Assembly (NCBI RefSeq): GCF_022429645.1
Contig: NZ_CP092480.1
Coordinates: 523,501-587,500 of the forward strand
Reading direction: 5' to 3'
DNA from: Lutibacter sp. A80
GTDB taxonomy: Bacteria > Bacteroidota > Bacteroidia > Flavobacteriales > Flavobacteriaceae
DNA length: 64,000 nt
In this document: positions 17,913 to 27,192 of the stretch, in pieces
How positions within the stretch are numbered: the stretch's first letter is position 1
How the letters are laid out: each line of letters starts with the position of its first letter
Program-made: the position numbers and the translations under genes
Notes under the pieces: model-generated
The model's input: only the letters and a program-made list of their open reading frames with translations
The model's database searches: none
What the model was told of the DNA's origin: nothing

Positions 17913-17930
17913 CTATTTAGTCTTAAATAG
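17913..17930. promoter_or_regulatory. Inverted repeat upstream of pflB
   Basis: CTATTTA and TAAATAG form a perfect 7-bp inverted repeat around GTCT, 25 bases before the TAAATTTG element. It would overlap the -33 region and could be an operator for anaerobic control. A weak hairpin is the alternative. Confidence 0.35.
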
Positions 17931-17954
17931 AGTGTTTTTTATGCCTTTTAGATT

Positions 17955-17962
17955 TAAATTTG
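17955..17962 (+). promoter_or_regulatory. pflB -7 promoter element (TAAATTTG)
   Basis: TAAATTTG matches TAnnTTTG and lies 47 bases before the pflB ATG. A -33 TTTG at 19-bp spacing is not clear, which would fit an activator-dependent promoter. Confidence 0.5.
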
Positions 17963-18009
17963 TAAAGAGAATTAAGCAAATATTTTAAAGTTTTTTAAAC
18001 AATAAAAAA

Positions 18010-20235
18010 ATGACAGAAATCGATTTTAAAAGTGGAATTTGGAATAAAACAGTTAATGTTCGGGATTTTGTAATTAACAATGTAACACCATATTATGGTA
18101 CACATGAATTTTTAGTTGGACCAAGTTCTAAAACTGAAAAATTATGGGAAATTTGTAAAAAAGCTACATTAGAAGAAAGAAAAAATAATGGTGTACATTC
18201 TTTAGATACAGAAACTATTTCTACTATAGCTGCATTTGAAGCTGGGTATATAGATAAAGAAAACGAAGTAATTGTTGGTTTGCAAACAGATCAATTATTA
18301 AAAAGAACAATGAAACCTTTTGGAGGTTTTAAAGTTGTACAAAAGGCATTATCTGAACATGGAGTAGAACCAAACAAAACATTAACTAACTTATTTTCTA
18401 AATATGTTAAAACACATAACGATGGTGTTTTTGATGCGTATACTGCTGAAATTAAAAAATTCCGTTCATTAGGGTTTTTAACAGGTTTACCAGATAATTA
18501 TGCACGAGGAAGAATTATTGGTGATTACCGTAGAATTGCATTATATGGTATAGACTTTTTAATTGCGTCTAAAAAAGCAGATTTGGCTTCAATAAAAGGA
18601 CCAATGACAGATAGCGTAATTCGTTTAAGAGAAGAAGTAGCTGAGCAGATAAGAGCTTTAAATGAAATGATAGCCTTAGGTAAAACCTATGGTTTAGACT
18701 TATCTCGTGCAGCTGTAAATGCGCAAGAAGCAGTTCAATGGACATATATGGGATATTTAGCAGCCGTAAAAGAACAAGATGGTGCAGCAATGTCTTTAGG
18801 AAATGTTTCTACATTTTTAGATGTATATATTGAGAATGATTTACAAAAAGGGTTAATTTCTGAAGTTGAAGCTCAAGAGTATATAGATCAATTTGTTATG
18901 AAGTTAAGAATGGTACGTCATTTACGTATGGCTGCTTACGACGAAATTTTTGCAGGTGATCCAACTTGGGTAACAGAAGCTATTGGAGGTATGTTTTCTG
19001 ATGGAAGAACTAAAGTAACCAAAACATCATTCCGTTTTTTAAATACATTGTATAACTTAGGACCATCACCAGAGCCAAATATTACAATTCTTTGGTCTTA
19101 TAGTTTACCTCAAAATTTTAAAGATTACTGTGCAAAAGTATCAATAGATACTTCTTCAATTCAGTTTGAAAATGATAACTTAATGCGTGAAAACCGTGGG
19201 TCTGATGATTATGGTATTGCCTGCTGCGTTTCTTATCAAGAATTAGGAAAATCTATTCAATTTTTTGGAGCTAGAACCAATTTAGCTAAAACATTATTAT
19301 TAGCTATAAATGGAGGTAGATGTGAGTTTACAGGAACACAAGTTGTTGATGGAATACCAGCTTATACTGACGAGTATTTAGACTTTGATACAGTAATGGC
19401 TAATTTTAAAATTGCAATGAAAGAAGTAGCACGTGTATACAACGACTCTATGAATATTATTCATTATATGCACGATAAATATTATTATGAAAAAGCACAA
19501 ATGGCTTTAATTGATACAAATCCATCAATAAATATAGCATATGGAATTGCAGGTTTATCAATTGTTGCAGATTCTTTATCAGCCATAAAATATGCAAAAG
19601 TAAAACCTATTAGAAATGAAGAAGGTTTAACTGTAGATTTTAAAATTGAAGGAGAATTTCCTTGCTATGGTAATGATGATGATAAAGTTGATGCACTTGC
19701 AACACAAGCTGTAGCTGATTTTAATAATGAATTGAAACAATTACCAGTATATAAAAATGCAGAACCTACAATGTCTGTATTAACAATTACTTCAAATGTT
19801 TCTTATGGTAAAAAAACTGGAGCTACTCCAGATGGTAGAGCTTATGGTGTTGCTTTTGCTCCAGGAGCAAATCCAATGCACGGGAGAGATAAAAATGGCG
19901 CAATAGCTTCATTAAATTCTGTAGCTAAAATTAATTATAAAGATTCTCAAGACGGAATTTCTAATACATTTTCAATTGTTCCAAAATCTTTAGGAGCAAA
20001 CGAAGAAGATAGAATTAATAATTTAGCAACTACCTTAGATGGTTACTTTTCTAGAAATGCACAACATTTAAATGTTAATGTATTAAATAAAGAAACATTA
20101 TTAGATGCCATGGAACGACCAGAAGAATACCCACAGTTAACAATTCGTGTTTCTGGTTATGCAGTAAATTTTGTACGTTTAACAAAAGAACAACAACAAG
20201 AGGTTATTACACGTTCTTTTCACGAATCTATGTAG
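18010..20235 (+). CDS. pflB: Formate C-acetyltransferase (pyruvate formate-lyase)
   Basis: This 741-residue glycyl-radical enzyme converts pyruvate and CoA to acetyl-CoA and formate under anoxic conditions. The catalytic Cys pair is C405-C406 in GIACCVSYQ. The radical Gly is G716 in RVSGYAVNF, 26 residues from the end. Length is close to that of E. coli PflB (760). Directly downstream are its activating enzyme and an OFA-type transporter, so the locus handles mixed-acid fermentation. A strong stem-loop follows its stop, so most transcripts may end before pflA. Confidence 0.97.
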   Translation: MTEIDFKSGIWNKTVNVRDFVINNVTPYYGTHEFLVGPSSKTEKLWEICKKATLEERKNNGVHSLDTETISTIAAFEAGYIDKENEVIVGLQTDQLLKRTMKPFGGFKVVQKALSEHGVEPNKTLTNLFSKYVKTHNDGVFDAYTAEIKKFRSLGFLTGLPDNYARGRIIGDYRRIALYGIDFLIASKKADLASIKGPMTDSVIRLREEVAEQIRALNEMIALGKTYGLDLSRAAVNAQEAVQWTYMGYLAAVKEQDGAAMSLGNVSTFLDVYIENDLQKGLISEVEAQEYIDQFVMKLRMVRHLRMAAYDEIFAGDPTWVTEAIGGMFSDGRTKVTKTSFRFLNTLYNLGPSPEPNITILWSYSLPQNFKDYCAKVSIDTSSIQFENDNLMRENRGSDDYGIACCVSYQELGKSIQFFGARTNLAKTLLLAINGGRCEFTGTQVVDGIPAYTDEYLDFDTVMANFKIAMKEVARVYNDSMNIIHYMHDKYYYEKAQMALIDTNPSINIAYGIAGLSIVADSLSAIKYAKVKPIRNEEGLTVDFKIEGEFPCYGNDDDKVDALATQAVADFNNELKQLPVYKNAEPTMSVLTITSNVSYGKKTGATPDGRAYGVAFAPGANPMHGRDKNGAIASLNSVAKINYKDSQDGISNTFSIVPKSLGANEEDRINNLATTLDGYFSRNAQHLNVNVLNKETLLDAMERPEEYPQLTIRVSGYAVNFVRLTKEQQQEVITRSFHESM

Positions 20236-20259
20236 CTAATATTAATAATATGAATATAA

Positions 20260-20298
20260 TTAAGCATCAGAATAAATTTTTTTTGATGCTTAATTTTT
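20260..20298 (+). terminator. Stem-loop terminator between pflB and pflA
   Basis: TTAAGCATCA (20260-20269) pairs perfectly with TGATGCTTAA (20284-20293), and five T follow. Because pflA starts soon after on the same strand, partial read-through here could set the ratio of enzyme to activase. Confidence 0.7.
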
Positions 20299-20311
20299 AA
20301 ACTTTTGCTTT

Positions 20312-21061
20312 ATCAAAACAACTGAGGAAATATTAAAAGTACATTCAATAGAATCTTTTGGAACGCATGACGGTCCCGGAATAAGATTGGTTATTTTTTT
20401 ACAAGGTTGTAAACTTAAATGTTTGTATTGTCATAATCCAGATACTATTCAAACTTCTGGAGGTATGGAATATAAAATTGAAGATTTGGTTGCTATGGCC
20501 ATAAAAATGAAGCCTTATTTTGGTAAAACTGGAGGAGTAACAGTTTCTGGAGGAGAACCTTTATTGCAAGCAAAACAATTAATTCCTTTTTTTAAAAGAT
20601 TAAAAGAAGAGAAAATTCACACTAATATAGATACTAACGGAAGAATTTTAAATCATTTTACAAAAGAATTGTTAGATAATTATGCCGATTTGGTAATGCT
20701 AGATATAAAACATATGACCGAAGAAGGCTATGTTGCATTAACTGGAATGCGCAATAAAGAAACAACATTTAAGTTTGCTGCATATAGAGAAGCTTCAGGT
20801 AAAAACATGTGGTTACGCTATGTTTTAATTCCTGAAATAACTAATAAACCAGAATTATTACATGCCTTGGGTAAACACTTTAAAAAGTATAAAACCATAG
20901 AAAAAATTGAGATTCAACCTTATCATAAATTAGGTATTCACAAATGGAAAGCTTTAGGTTGGGAATATCAATTAGAAGATGCAAGAGAAAATACACCGGA
21001 GGAATTAGAAAATGCTTCAGCAATTTTAAAAGAATATTTTAAAGAAGTAAAAATTAATTAG
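20312..21061 (+). CDS. pflA: Pyruvate formate-lyase activating enzyme (radical SAM)
   Basis: This enzyme installs the glycyl radical on PflB. The radical-SAM cysteines are in GCKLKCLYCHNPD (CxxxCxxC), followed by VSGGEPLLQ. The family N-terminus SFGTHDGPGIRL is present but lies upstream of the first TTG (20387), so the true start must be earlier. No in-frame ATG, GTG or TTG exists between that point and the stop at 20291. The frame from ATC at 20312 reads (M)KTTEEILKVHSIESFGTHDGPG, which looks natural. ATA at 20330, directly after GAGGAA, is the other choice. I infer a rare initiation codon or a start-codon mutation. Without it the protein would lack a conserved segment. Confidence 0.85.
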   Translation: MKTTEEILKVHSIESFGTHDGPGIRLVIFLQGCKLKCLYCHNPDTIQTSGGMEYKIEDLVAMAIKMKPYFGKTGGVTVSGGEPLLQAKQLIPFFKRLKEEKIHTNIDTNGRILNHFTKELLDNYADLVMLDIKHMTEEGYVALTGMRNKETTFKFAAYREASGKNMWLRYVLIPEITNKPELLHALGKHFKKYKTIEKIEIQPYHKLGIHKWKALGWEYQLEDARENTPEELENASAILKEYFKEVKIN

Positions 21062-21089
21062 AATTCTTTATAAAAGTAAATAATAAAGC

Positions 21090-22343
21090 ATGAAACAAAA
21101 ATTAAAAAACCGTTGGTTAATCGCGTTATCTGCAATTGGAATTCACATATCTATTGGTTCTGTATATGCTTATTCAGTAATGACAAACCCAGTAAAAAAT
21201 ATTTTTGAAGTTGAAGGAGGTGATATAAAATGGGCTTTTAAATTAGCGATATTGTTTTTAGGTTTAACAACAACATTTTTGGGTAAATGGGTAGAGAAAA
21301 TGGGACCTAAAAAAAGTGGTATAATAGCAGGTATATTTTATGGTATCGGTATTATTGGTGCTGGATTAGCTGTTCAAATTACTTCTTTACCGTTGTTTTT
21401 TATATGTTATGGTGTTATTGGTGGAATTGGTTTAGGTCTAGGATATATAGCACCCGTAAGTACACTAATAAAATGGTTTCCAGATAGAAGAGGGTTAGCT
21501 ACCGGGATGGCAATAATGGGTTTTGGTTTTGCTGCTTTAATTTTTGGTCCTATTATGCAAAAATTGTTTGAAAATGTTGGTGTAGCTAATACTTTCTATA
21601 TTCTAGGTATCATTTATATGATACTTATTTTAGTTTCTGCAAGTTATTTATCAACTCCACCAGATGGATATTTACCTGAGGGTTTTGTCCCTGGAAAAGG
21701 GAATAGCGTACAAAAAGATTTAGCGAATATAAGCTCAAAAGAAGCTTTAAAAACAACGTCTTTTTATTATTTATGGATTATGATGTTTATTAATATTGCC
21801 TGTGGTATTTCTTTAATTGCAGCTGCAAGTCCTATGATGCAAGAAAAATTAAATTATACACCAATTGAAGCTGCTGCTATAGTTGGTTTTATAGGTATTT
21901 TTAATGGTTTAGGACGTCTGTTTTGGTCTAGTTTATCAGATTATTTGGGAAGAATAAATATATTTATATTATTTTTTGTTTTTCAAATTTTTGCTTTTTA
22001 CTTTCTTCCAAAAATTAATTCTGAATGGATGTTTTTAGCAGTATTATTTACCGTAATTACAATGTATGGAGCTGGTTATGCAATTTTACCGGCTATTGTG
22101 GGTGATTTATTTGGAACAAAAGATTTAGGTGTTATTAACGGAAGAGTTTTATCTGCTTGGGCAGTTGCAGGAATTGTAGGTCCTACAATCTACGATGTTA
22201 TAAAAAAGAGTTCAGGTTCTTTAGATATTACATTAGCTGTTTTTGCTGTTATGTTTATAGTAGCACTAATTATTTCTATTTTATTAAAAAAACTGATTGT
22301 TAAAACGCATAAAAAAATGGAATTAAAAAAAGCTATTGCTTAA
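21090..22343 (+). CDS. OFA-family MFS transporter, probable formate/monocarboxylate carrier
   Basis: This 417-residue inner-membrane protein has about 12 hydrophobic segments. The OFA (oxalate:formate antiporter) pattern is visible: GSVYAYSVMTNP in the first segment, GLGLGYIAPVSTLIKWFPDRRGLATG in the middle, and GRLFWSSLSDYLGR in the second half. It follows pflA by 28 bp in the same orientation, which points to export or exchange of formate or related acids made by PflB. Family members also carry oxalate or lactate, so the substrate is inferred from context. It ends 13 bp from the convergent neighbour. Confidence 0.88.
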   Translation: MKQKLKNRWLIALSAIGIHISIGSVYAYSVMTNPVKNIFEVEGGDIKWAFKLAILFLGLTTTFLGKWVEKMGPKKSGIIAGIFYGIGIIGAGLAVQITSLPLFFICYGVIGGIGLGLGYIAPVSTLIKWFPDRRGLATGMAIMGFGFAALIFGPIMQKLFENVGVANTFYILGIIYMILILVSASYLSTPPDGYLPEGFVPGKGNSVQKDLANISSKEALKTTSFYYLWIMMFINIACGISLIAAASPMMQEKLNYTPIEAAAIVGFIGIFNGLGRLFWSSLSDYLGRINIFILFFVFQIFAFYFLPKINSEWMFLAVLFTVITMYGAGYAILPAIVGDLFGTKDLGVINGRVLSAWAVAGIVGPTIYDVIKKSSGSLDITLAVFAVMFIVALIISILLKKLIVKTHKKMELKKAIA

Positions 22344-22356
22344 AGTTATTTTAATA

Positions 22357-23538
22357 TTATAATTTAAGTTTGAATCCTTTTTTAGCTAAAAAACCTGTAA
22401 ATAGAATAACTAGAAGTGCATAAATTAATGAAATAAATAACCCAATGCTACCCGAATTTAAAAAATCGGGAAATCGAAATCCAGTTATATTTATTAAAGG
22501 GTATATAAAGTAAGGGATTAAATAACAAGTTAATGTTGCAGTTCCTGCAGGTTCAATAATTTTAGCCCATTTAATTTTCTTTTTAAAATCTACAATAAAA
22601 TGTAATATTGTAAAAGAAAAAAAGCCAATACCAATACATATTCCAGACCATGCTGGTGTACCTTGTAATTTTGAAATTCCCCAAAAAGGTTTTGTGATTA
22701 GACCATAACAAATAAATATAATTGTTATAGAAGAAAACACTAAAAAAATAACCAATTCACTTTTATTTGAAAGTTTTTTATAGAGCAATGTAGCTAGTAT
22801 ACCTGAAGTTGTAAATGCTGGAATTGTACCATTATAAATAGTATTTAAAATTGATAAATTTGAATTTAGTCGAGGTAGATAATCTAATTGATGTAATAAT
22901 TGAAGTGCCATAAAAATAAGAAGTACTACTGCCATAAGTTTTAATTTTTTATTAGCAAATAAATAAGCATAAGCATTTACTAAATAAGCCCAGCCAATTA
23001 AACCAAGAATACCCCACCATTGTGTTTTCATCCACATTTCTCCTTCAGGACCTCCTATGTAAATGATTGCTAAAAAAATAAGGATTAAAATACCAAAAGC
23101 TTTAATAAATTTATGCCATTTAGGGTGGACAGGACTCTTACTCCAGTTCATCCAAATAAGACAAACTGCAATTGCCATTAATAAACACCAAAAATATTTG
23201 TCAATTAGCATATGTTCGCTATGAGCACTTTCATAATTAACCATAAAAACCCCAATAATAATTAATGATACAGACCTAATAGCAATATGCTTTACTGTTG
23301 AACTTAAGCTTTTACCAATTTTATTTCTGTATTCAATGGCTAAAGGAATACTTAAACCAACAATAAATAAAAATAAAGGAAAAATAACATCAGAAAAACC
23401 TAAATAATCTTCGTTGTAACTTGCATGTTTTAACCATTTTGGCACATTGGTTAAAGTAGGAAAATCGTTTACCCATAACATTAAAAACATGGTAATTGCT
23501 CTTAAGACATCAATGGATGCTATTCTTTGTAATTTCAT
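22357..23538 (-). CDS. Membrane acyltransferase of the heparan-alpha-glucosaminide N-acetyltransferase (HGSNAT)/DUF5009 type
   Basis: This 393-residue protein has about ten membrane segments. It begins RIASIDVLRAITMFLMLWVND and carries SDVIFPLFLFIVGLSIPLA, the hallmark of the HGSNAT/DUF5009 family. The human relative uses cytosolic acetyl-CoA to acetylate terminal glucosamine of heparan sulfate on the far side of the membrane. It lies 10 bp downstream of a sulfatase on the same strand, last in a three-gene run. Modification of an amino sugar released from a sulfated glycan is therefore plausible. The acceptor is unknown. Confidence 0.82.
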   Translation of the reverse strand: MKLQRIASIDVLRAITMFLMLWVNDFPTLTNVPKWLKHASYNEDYLGFSDVIFPLFLFIVGLSIPLAIEYRNKIGKSLSSTVKHIAIRSVSLIIIGVFMVNYESAHSEHMLIDKYFWCLLMAIAVCLIWMNWSKSPVHPKWHKFIKAFGILILIFLAIIYIGGPEGEMWMKTQWWGILGLIGWAYLVNAYAYLFANKKLKLMAVVLLIFMALQLLHQLDYLPRLNSNLSILNTIYNGTIPAFTTSGILATLLYKKLSNKSELVIFLVFSSITIIFICYGLITKPFWGISKLQGTPAWSGICIGIGFFSFTILHFIVDFKKKIKWAKIIEPAGTATLTCYLIPYFIYPLINITGFRFPDFLNSGSIGLFISLIYALLVILFTGFLAKKGFKLKL

Positions 23539-23548
23539 AAAAGGATAG

Positions 23549-25396
23549 TTATTTTATTATTATTTCATCAATAAAAAACCAAGCAGGGTTACCGGCTCCT
23601 GTATGCCAATCTGGACAACTGCCAATTCCCTTAATTTTAACTTTTATGAATCTTGCTTTTAGGTTTAAATTTATTGTAGCAGGATTTAAGTTGTTATTAT
23701 TTTTTGAAATTTCAATGTCTTTAATTTTTTTAGAGTTAAATTCATTTCCATTTTCGGAAAAACTGACTTCAAAATTTTTTGGTGGAAAAATCCAGTCACC
23801 AAATGAAGAGAGATAATTTAAATTTATTTCTGAAATCTTTTGTATGTGTTTTAAATCTATAATAAATTCTAAATCGGAACCTTCTGTACCAATCCATTGT
23901 CCTGTGCTAAAATCAGCATAGCCTAATTCACCATCTAATAAAACTTCAATGTTTTTATAGTTTGAATGTAGCTTACTAGTTGATGTAATTGTTCCAAAGG
24001 TACCTAAATGGCTTACTTTTTTAATTTTTTTAGGAATATCATTTATACTGCCATGTTCCCAAGAAATGTAATCTTTTAAAAGTTCTTCTACAATTTTAGG
24101 GTATTCAGAAGCCAGATTTTTCATTTCAGAATTATCAATTTTTAAATTAACTAAAAATAACGCATCAGTATTAAAATCTAGTTTACCTTTATTTGATGTA
24201 TCTTTTGGATTTCCAATAAGTTTCCAATCTCCTTTTCTAACAACCCACTGATTTCCGTACTTCCAAAAAGCTGAATTTCTAGGTGAATTTACTATTGGGT
24301 TTTTTAACATTTTAGAAATATCTAAACCATCTATAGCATTTAATGTAGTATCTAAACTACAAAGTTTAGCTAGTGTAGGCATCCAATCTATATTCATAAT
24401 AAATTGATTGTTTACTTCATTTTCTGGAAGATGATTTTTCCAATTTATAATTGTTGGAAGTCTAATTCCGCCTTCAAACAAACTACTTTTTGCACCTCTG
24501 TACGGACCAGAATTACCTCCACCATTAAAAGCACGTGTTTCGGTTGAATAACCATTATCTGATTGATAAATAATAATTGTATTTTCTCTAATTCCTAAAT
24601 CATCTAATTTGTCAATTAAAAAACCAATTCTTTCATCAATTGTTGAAATAAAAGCAGCATAATCACCTCTTGGTTTTGGAGTATCTTTATAATAATCACG
24701 CCATTTTTGTGTTGGTTGGTAAGGATAATGTGGCATATTTATAGCGTAAAACATAAAAAATGGTTGCTCTTTTTGTTCTTCAACAAAATCAATAGCTTTT
24801 TCTGAAGCTAAGTCTGGAAAATATTGACCTTCATAAAAAACTTCTTTTCCGTTTTCATATAAATCATGAACATTTGGACCTTCCCAATAAAAATAATGAG
24901 AATAATTATCAATACAGCCTCTTAAATGTCCAAAAGAATAATCAAAACCTTGAGCATTTGGACTACTTTCTATGTCCATACCTAAATGCCATTTACCAAT
25001 ATGTCCTGTTGCATAACCATTATCTTTAAATAATTCAGCCATAGTATATTGTTCAGCAGGTAACCCTTTTGATCCAGGAGAAGCCGAAGTATTGCTAGGT
25101 ACACCCGCATTTTGAGGATAGTTTCCTGTTAAAAGAGCTGCTCTTGAAGGAGCACAAACAGGTGCTGCAACGTAAGACTGTGTGAATTTTGTACCGCTTT
25201 TTGCCAAATTATCAATGTTTGGAGAATAGATGTCTTTTGCACCATAGCTTCCTAAATCTACCGCACCTTGGTCATCGGTATAAATAATAATAACATTTGG
25301 TTTTTTGCTAGATTGCGCATAGCAAAAAGACGTACTTAAAACAATAACAAAAATAATTGTACTATATAGATTAAGATGTTTTTTGTTTAAAATCAT
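23549..25396 (-). CDS. Secreted sulfatase (Cys-type, S1 family) with C-terminal discoidin-like domain
   Basis: This 615-residue exported enzyme hydrolyses sulfate esters. A signal peptide covers about residues 1-27 (ending CYAQ). The formylglycine signature is C81-APSR in PVCAPSRAALLTG, with metal-ligand DD at 41-42 and NMPHYPY and QSDNGYS further on. The last ~140 residues resemble an F5/8-type carbohydrate-binding domain (FEVSFSENGNEF, ARFIKVKIKG). The start at 25396 (MILNKKHLN) is chosen because it begins one base after the upstream sulfatase stop and opens with the signal peptide. A longer frame from 25474 would overlap that gene. Target glycan unknown. Confidence 0.92.
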   Translation of the reverse strand: MILNKKHLNLYSTIIFVIVLSTSFCYAQSSKKPNVIIIYTDDQGAVDLGSYGAKDIYSPNIDNLAKSGTKFTQSYVAAPVCAPSRAALLTGNYPQNAGVPSNTSASPGSKGLPAEQYTMAELFKDNGYATGHIGKWHLGMDIESSPNAQGFDYSFGHLRGCIDNYSHYFYWEGPNVHDLYENGKEVFYEGQYFPDLASEKAIDFVEEQKEQPFFMFYAINMPHYPYQPTQKWRDYYKDTPKPRGDYAAFISTIDERIGFLIDKLDDLGIRENTIIIYQSDNGYSTETRAFNGGGNSGPYRGAKSSLFEGGIRLPTIINWKNHLPENEVNNQFIMNIDWMPTLAKLCSLDTTLNAIDGLDISKMLKNPIVNSPRNSAFWKYGNQWVVRKGDWKLIGNPKDTSNKGKLDFNTDALFLVNLKIDNSEMKNLASEYPKIVEELLKDYISWEHGSINDIPKKIKKVSHLGTFGTITSTSKLHSNYKNIEVLLDGELGYADFSTGQWIGTEGSDLEFIIDLKHIQKISEINLNYLSSFGDWIFPPKNFEVSFSENGNEFNSKKIKDIEISKNNNNLNPATINLNLKARFIKVKIKGIGSCPDWHTGAGNPAWFFIDEIIIK

Positions 25397-25397
25397 T

Positions 25398-26951
25398 TTA
25401 AAAAGATTTAGCGTATAATGTTGTTTTGGTATCATTTTTTTGAGGTTTTCCAGGAGTACTTCTTCCGTTATCAATATATTTTTTCATTAAAACGGTTAGT
25501 TTTTCAACAATTAGTGGGTTGTCTTCTACAATATTTAATTTTTCTGAAGGATCTGTATCTAAATTGTATAATTGTAATTTAGGTAGGTTCAAATCTTTCA
25601 ATTGATTTTTAGTTGGATATGCCCATCCACCAGAACCAGCACCAAAAATTAGTTTCCATTTTCCTTGACGAATTGAAAAAACACCTTCAATAGAATGATG
25701 TACAGTTGCTTCACGTATTGGGTTTTCTAATGCTTCGCCAGTAAGAATTGGTAATAAATTATAACTGTCTTCAGCTTGGGAATCAAGAAGTGTTTCACCT
25801 GTTATTGCAGCAGTTGTCGCCATAAAATCAGTCAAACAAATAGTTTGGGGAGAAGTTGTCCCTTTTTTAATTTTTGAAGGCCATTTTGCAATAAATGGAA
25901 TGCGATGTCCACCTTCATAAATATCAGCTTTATAACCTCTGTAATTTTTGCTAGGTGTATGTCCGAAGTCGAGTTGCTCTTGTATGTTTGCGACAGGAGC
26001 AAAGCCATTATCACTTGTAAATATGATAAGTGTATTTTCAGAAATTCCATTATTTTTTAAGGATTCTTCAACTTGTTTTACAACATTATCAACCATTAAA
26101 ACAAAATCACCATATACACCAGCGTTACTTTTACCTTTAAATTCTGGAGTTGGTAAAATAGGAGCGTGAGGTGCAGGTAATGGTAAATATAAAAAGAAAG
26201 GTTTTTTACGTTTGCTTTGTTTATTAATGTAAGTAATAGCTTTATTAGTTAAATGAGGAAGAACATCTTCGTGTTTAAAATCGTCTCCAATAGGACCTTC
26301 TCTCCAAAATCCCTTACCAGTAGTTGCTTCAATAGTACTTATTTTTGAGGCTGTAATCTTTCTGTTTTTAATATAAAAATAAGGAGGAATATCTAAAGAT
26401 GCTGTTATGCCATAAAATTCATCAAAACCAATATCATTAGGAGTTTTTTTAATAGACTTTTTAAAATTAACAGTACTATCTTTGTTTTTTTGCCAACCCA
26501 ATCCTAAATGCCATTTTCCAATGCAAGCGGTTGTATAACCTTTTTTCTTTAGTAAAGAAGCTACTGTTGTTCGGTTTTTAGGTATTAAAGGTTTATCGTA
26601 ACTCCAAAGAACACCGCTTTTAACCCAAGTTCGCCAAGCATATCTACCTGTTAAAATTCCATAACGTGTTGGGGTACAAACGGCAGAATTACTATGTGCA
26701 TCTGTAAAAGTAATTCCTTCGGACGCTAGTTTGTCGATATTCGGGGTTATTATTTTAGATTCGTTATTTAAGTGCGAAATATCTCCATATCCTAAATCAT
26801 CTGCTAGTATATAAATAATGTTAGGAAGTTCTTTTTCTTGGGAAAAAGCAACTGTTCCATAAAAAAATACGACTATTACCAATATACATAATTTTAAAAA
26901 ATTTATTTTAAAATGTAGTTTTGATATAATTTGAAGACCTTTAAATTTCAT
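25398..26951 (-). CDS. Secreted sulfatase (Cys-type, arylsulfatase A-like)
   Basis: This 517-residue enzyme has a hydrophobic export signal at about 19-38 (ending AFSQ). The formylglycine site is C92-TPTR in AVCTPTRYGILTGRYAWR, with metal-binding DD at 51-52, GKWHLG, and TSDNGF. The Ser/Thr-tolerant CxPTR form and the GRYAWR segment are typical of arylsulfatase A-like S1 enzymes. It is the first gene of the leftward sulfatase arm; the next sulfatase starts one base after its stop. The 241-bp region upstream, shared with the rightward arm, holds a 12-bp inverted repeat. Confidence 0.93.
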   Translation of the reverse strand: MKFKGLQIISKLHFKINFLKLCILVIVVFFYGTVAFSQEKELPNIIYILADDLGYGDISHLNNESKIITPNIDKLASEGITFTDAHSNSAVCTPTRYGILTGRYAWRTWVKSGVLWSYDKPLIPKNRTTVASLLKKKGYTTACIGKWHLGLGWQKNKDSTVNFKKSIKKTPNDIGFDEFYGITASLDIPPYFYIKNRKITASKISTIEATTGKGFWREGPIGDDFKHEDVLPHLTNKAITYINKQSKRKKPFFLYLPLPAPHAPILPTPEFKGKSNAGVYGDFVLMVDNVVKQVEESLKNNGISENTLIIFTSDNGFAPVANIQEQLDFGHTPSKNYRGYKADIYEGGHRIPFIAKWPSKIKKGTTSPQTICLTDFMATTAAITGETLLDSQAEDSYNLLPILTGEALENPIREATVHHSIEGVFSIRQGKWKLIFGAGSGGWAYPTKNQLKDLNLPKLQLYNLDTDPSEKLNIVEDNPLIVEKLTVLMKKYIDNGRSTPGKPQKNDTKTTLYAKSF

Positions 26952-27192
26952 AAAATATTAATTAACATTAATAAGTCTAAATTTAATATTAATTAATAAA
27001 GTAGTAATAGTTTTTAGACGAATGCTCCTTATTGATTTATAAAGGGAGTATAATTTAACTTAAATTTAAATGATGATTTTTTTATTAAAAATATATTGTT
27101 TTTGAGTTTTAATGCTAGATATTAGTCATTCGTCTAAATTAAATTTTAAAAAATATAAATTATAGTATATTTAGAATGTTAATATAATTTAT
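26952..27192. promoter_or_regulatory. Divergent control region between the two sulfatase arms, with a 12-bp inverted repeat
   Basis: The perfect 12-bp repeats TTTAGACGAATG (27013-27024) and CATTCGTCTAAA (27127-27138) are inverted and 102 bp apart, nearly symmetric between the two start codons. This suggests one regulator controlling both arms. No regulator gene (SusR-like, ECF sigma, GntR, AraC) is present in the window beside the locus. Confidence 0.6.

Larger units (their letters stand above)
17574..18009. other. Divergent control region between the acyl-CoA ligases and pflB
   Basis: This 436-bp AT-rich region holds no convincing gene. Near its right end are an inverted repeat (17913-17930) and a TAAATTTG element (17955-17962) ahead of pflB. 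No clear Fnr box (TTGAT-N4-ATCAA) was found. Confidence 0.5.

Noticed and set aside
17574..18009. Fnr or Crp box upstream of pflB
   Set aside because: Candidate TTGAT-like half-sites around 17813-17820 lack a matching second half.
25397..25474. Longer N-terminus for the sulfatase at 23549
   Set aside because: It would overlap the upstream sulfatase by about 77 bp and precede the signal peptide with unrelated residues; 25396 fits the tight operon spacing.
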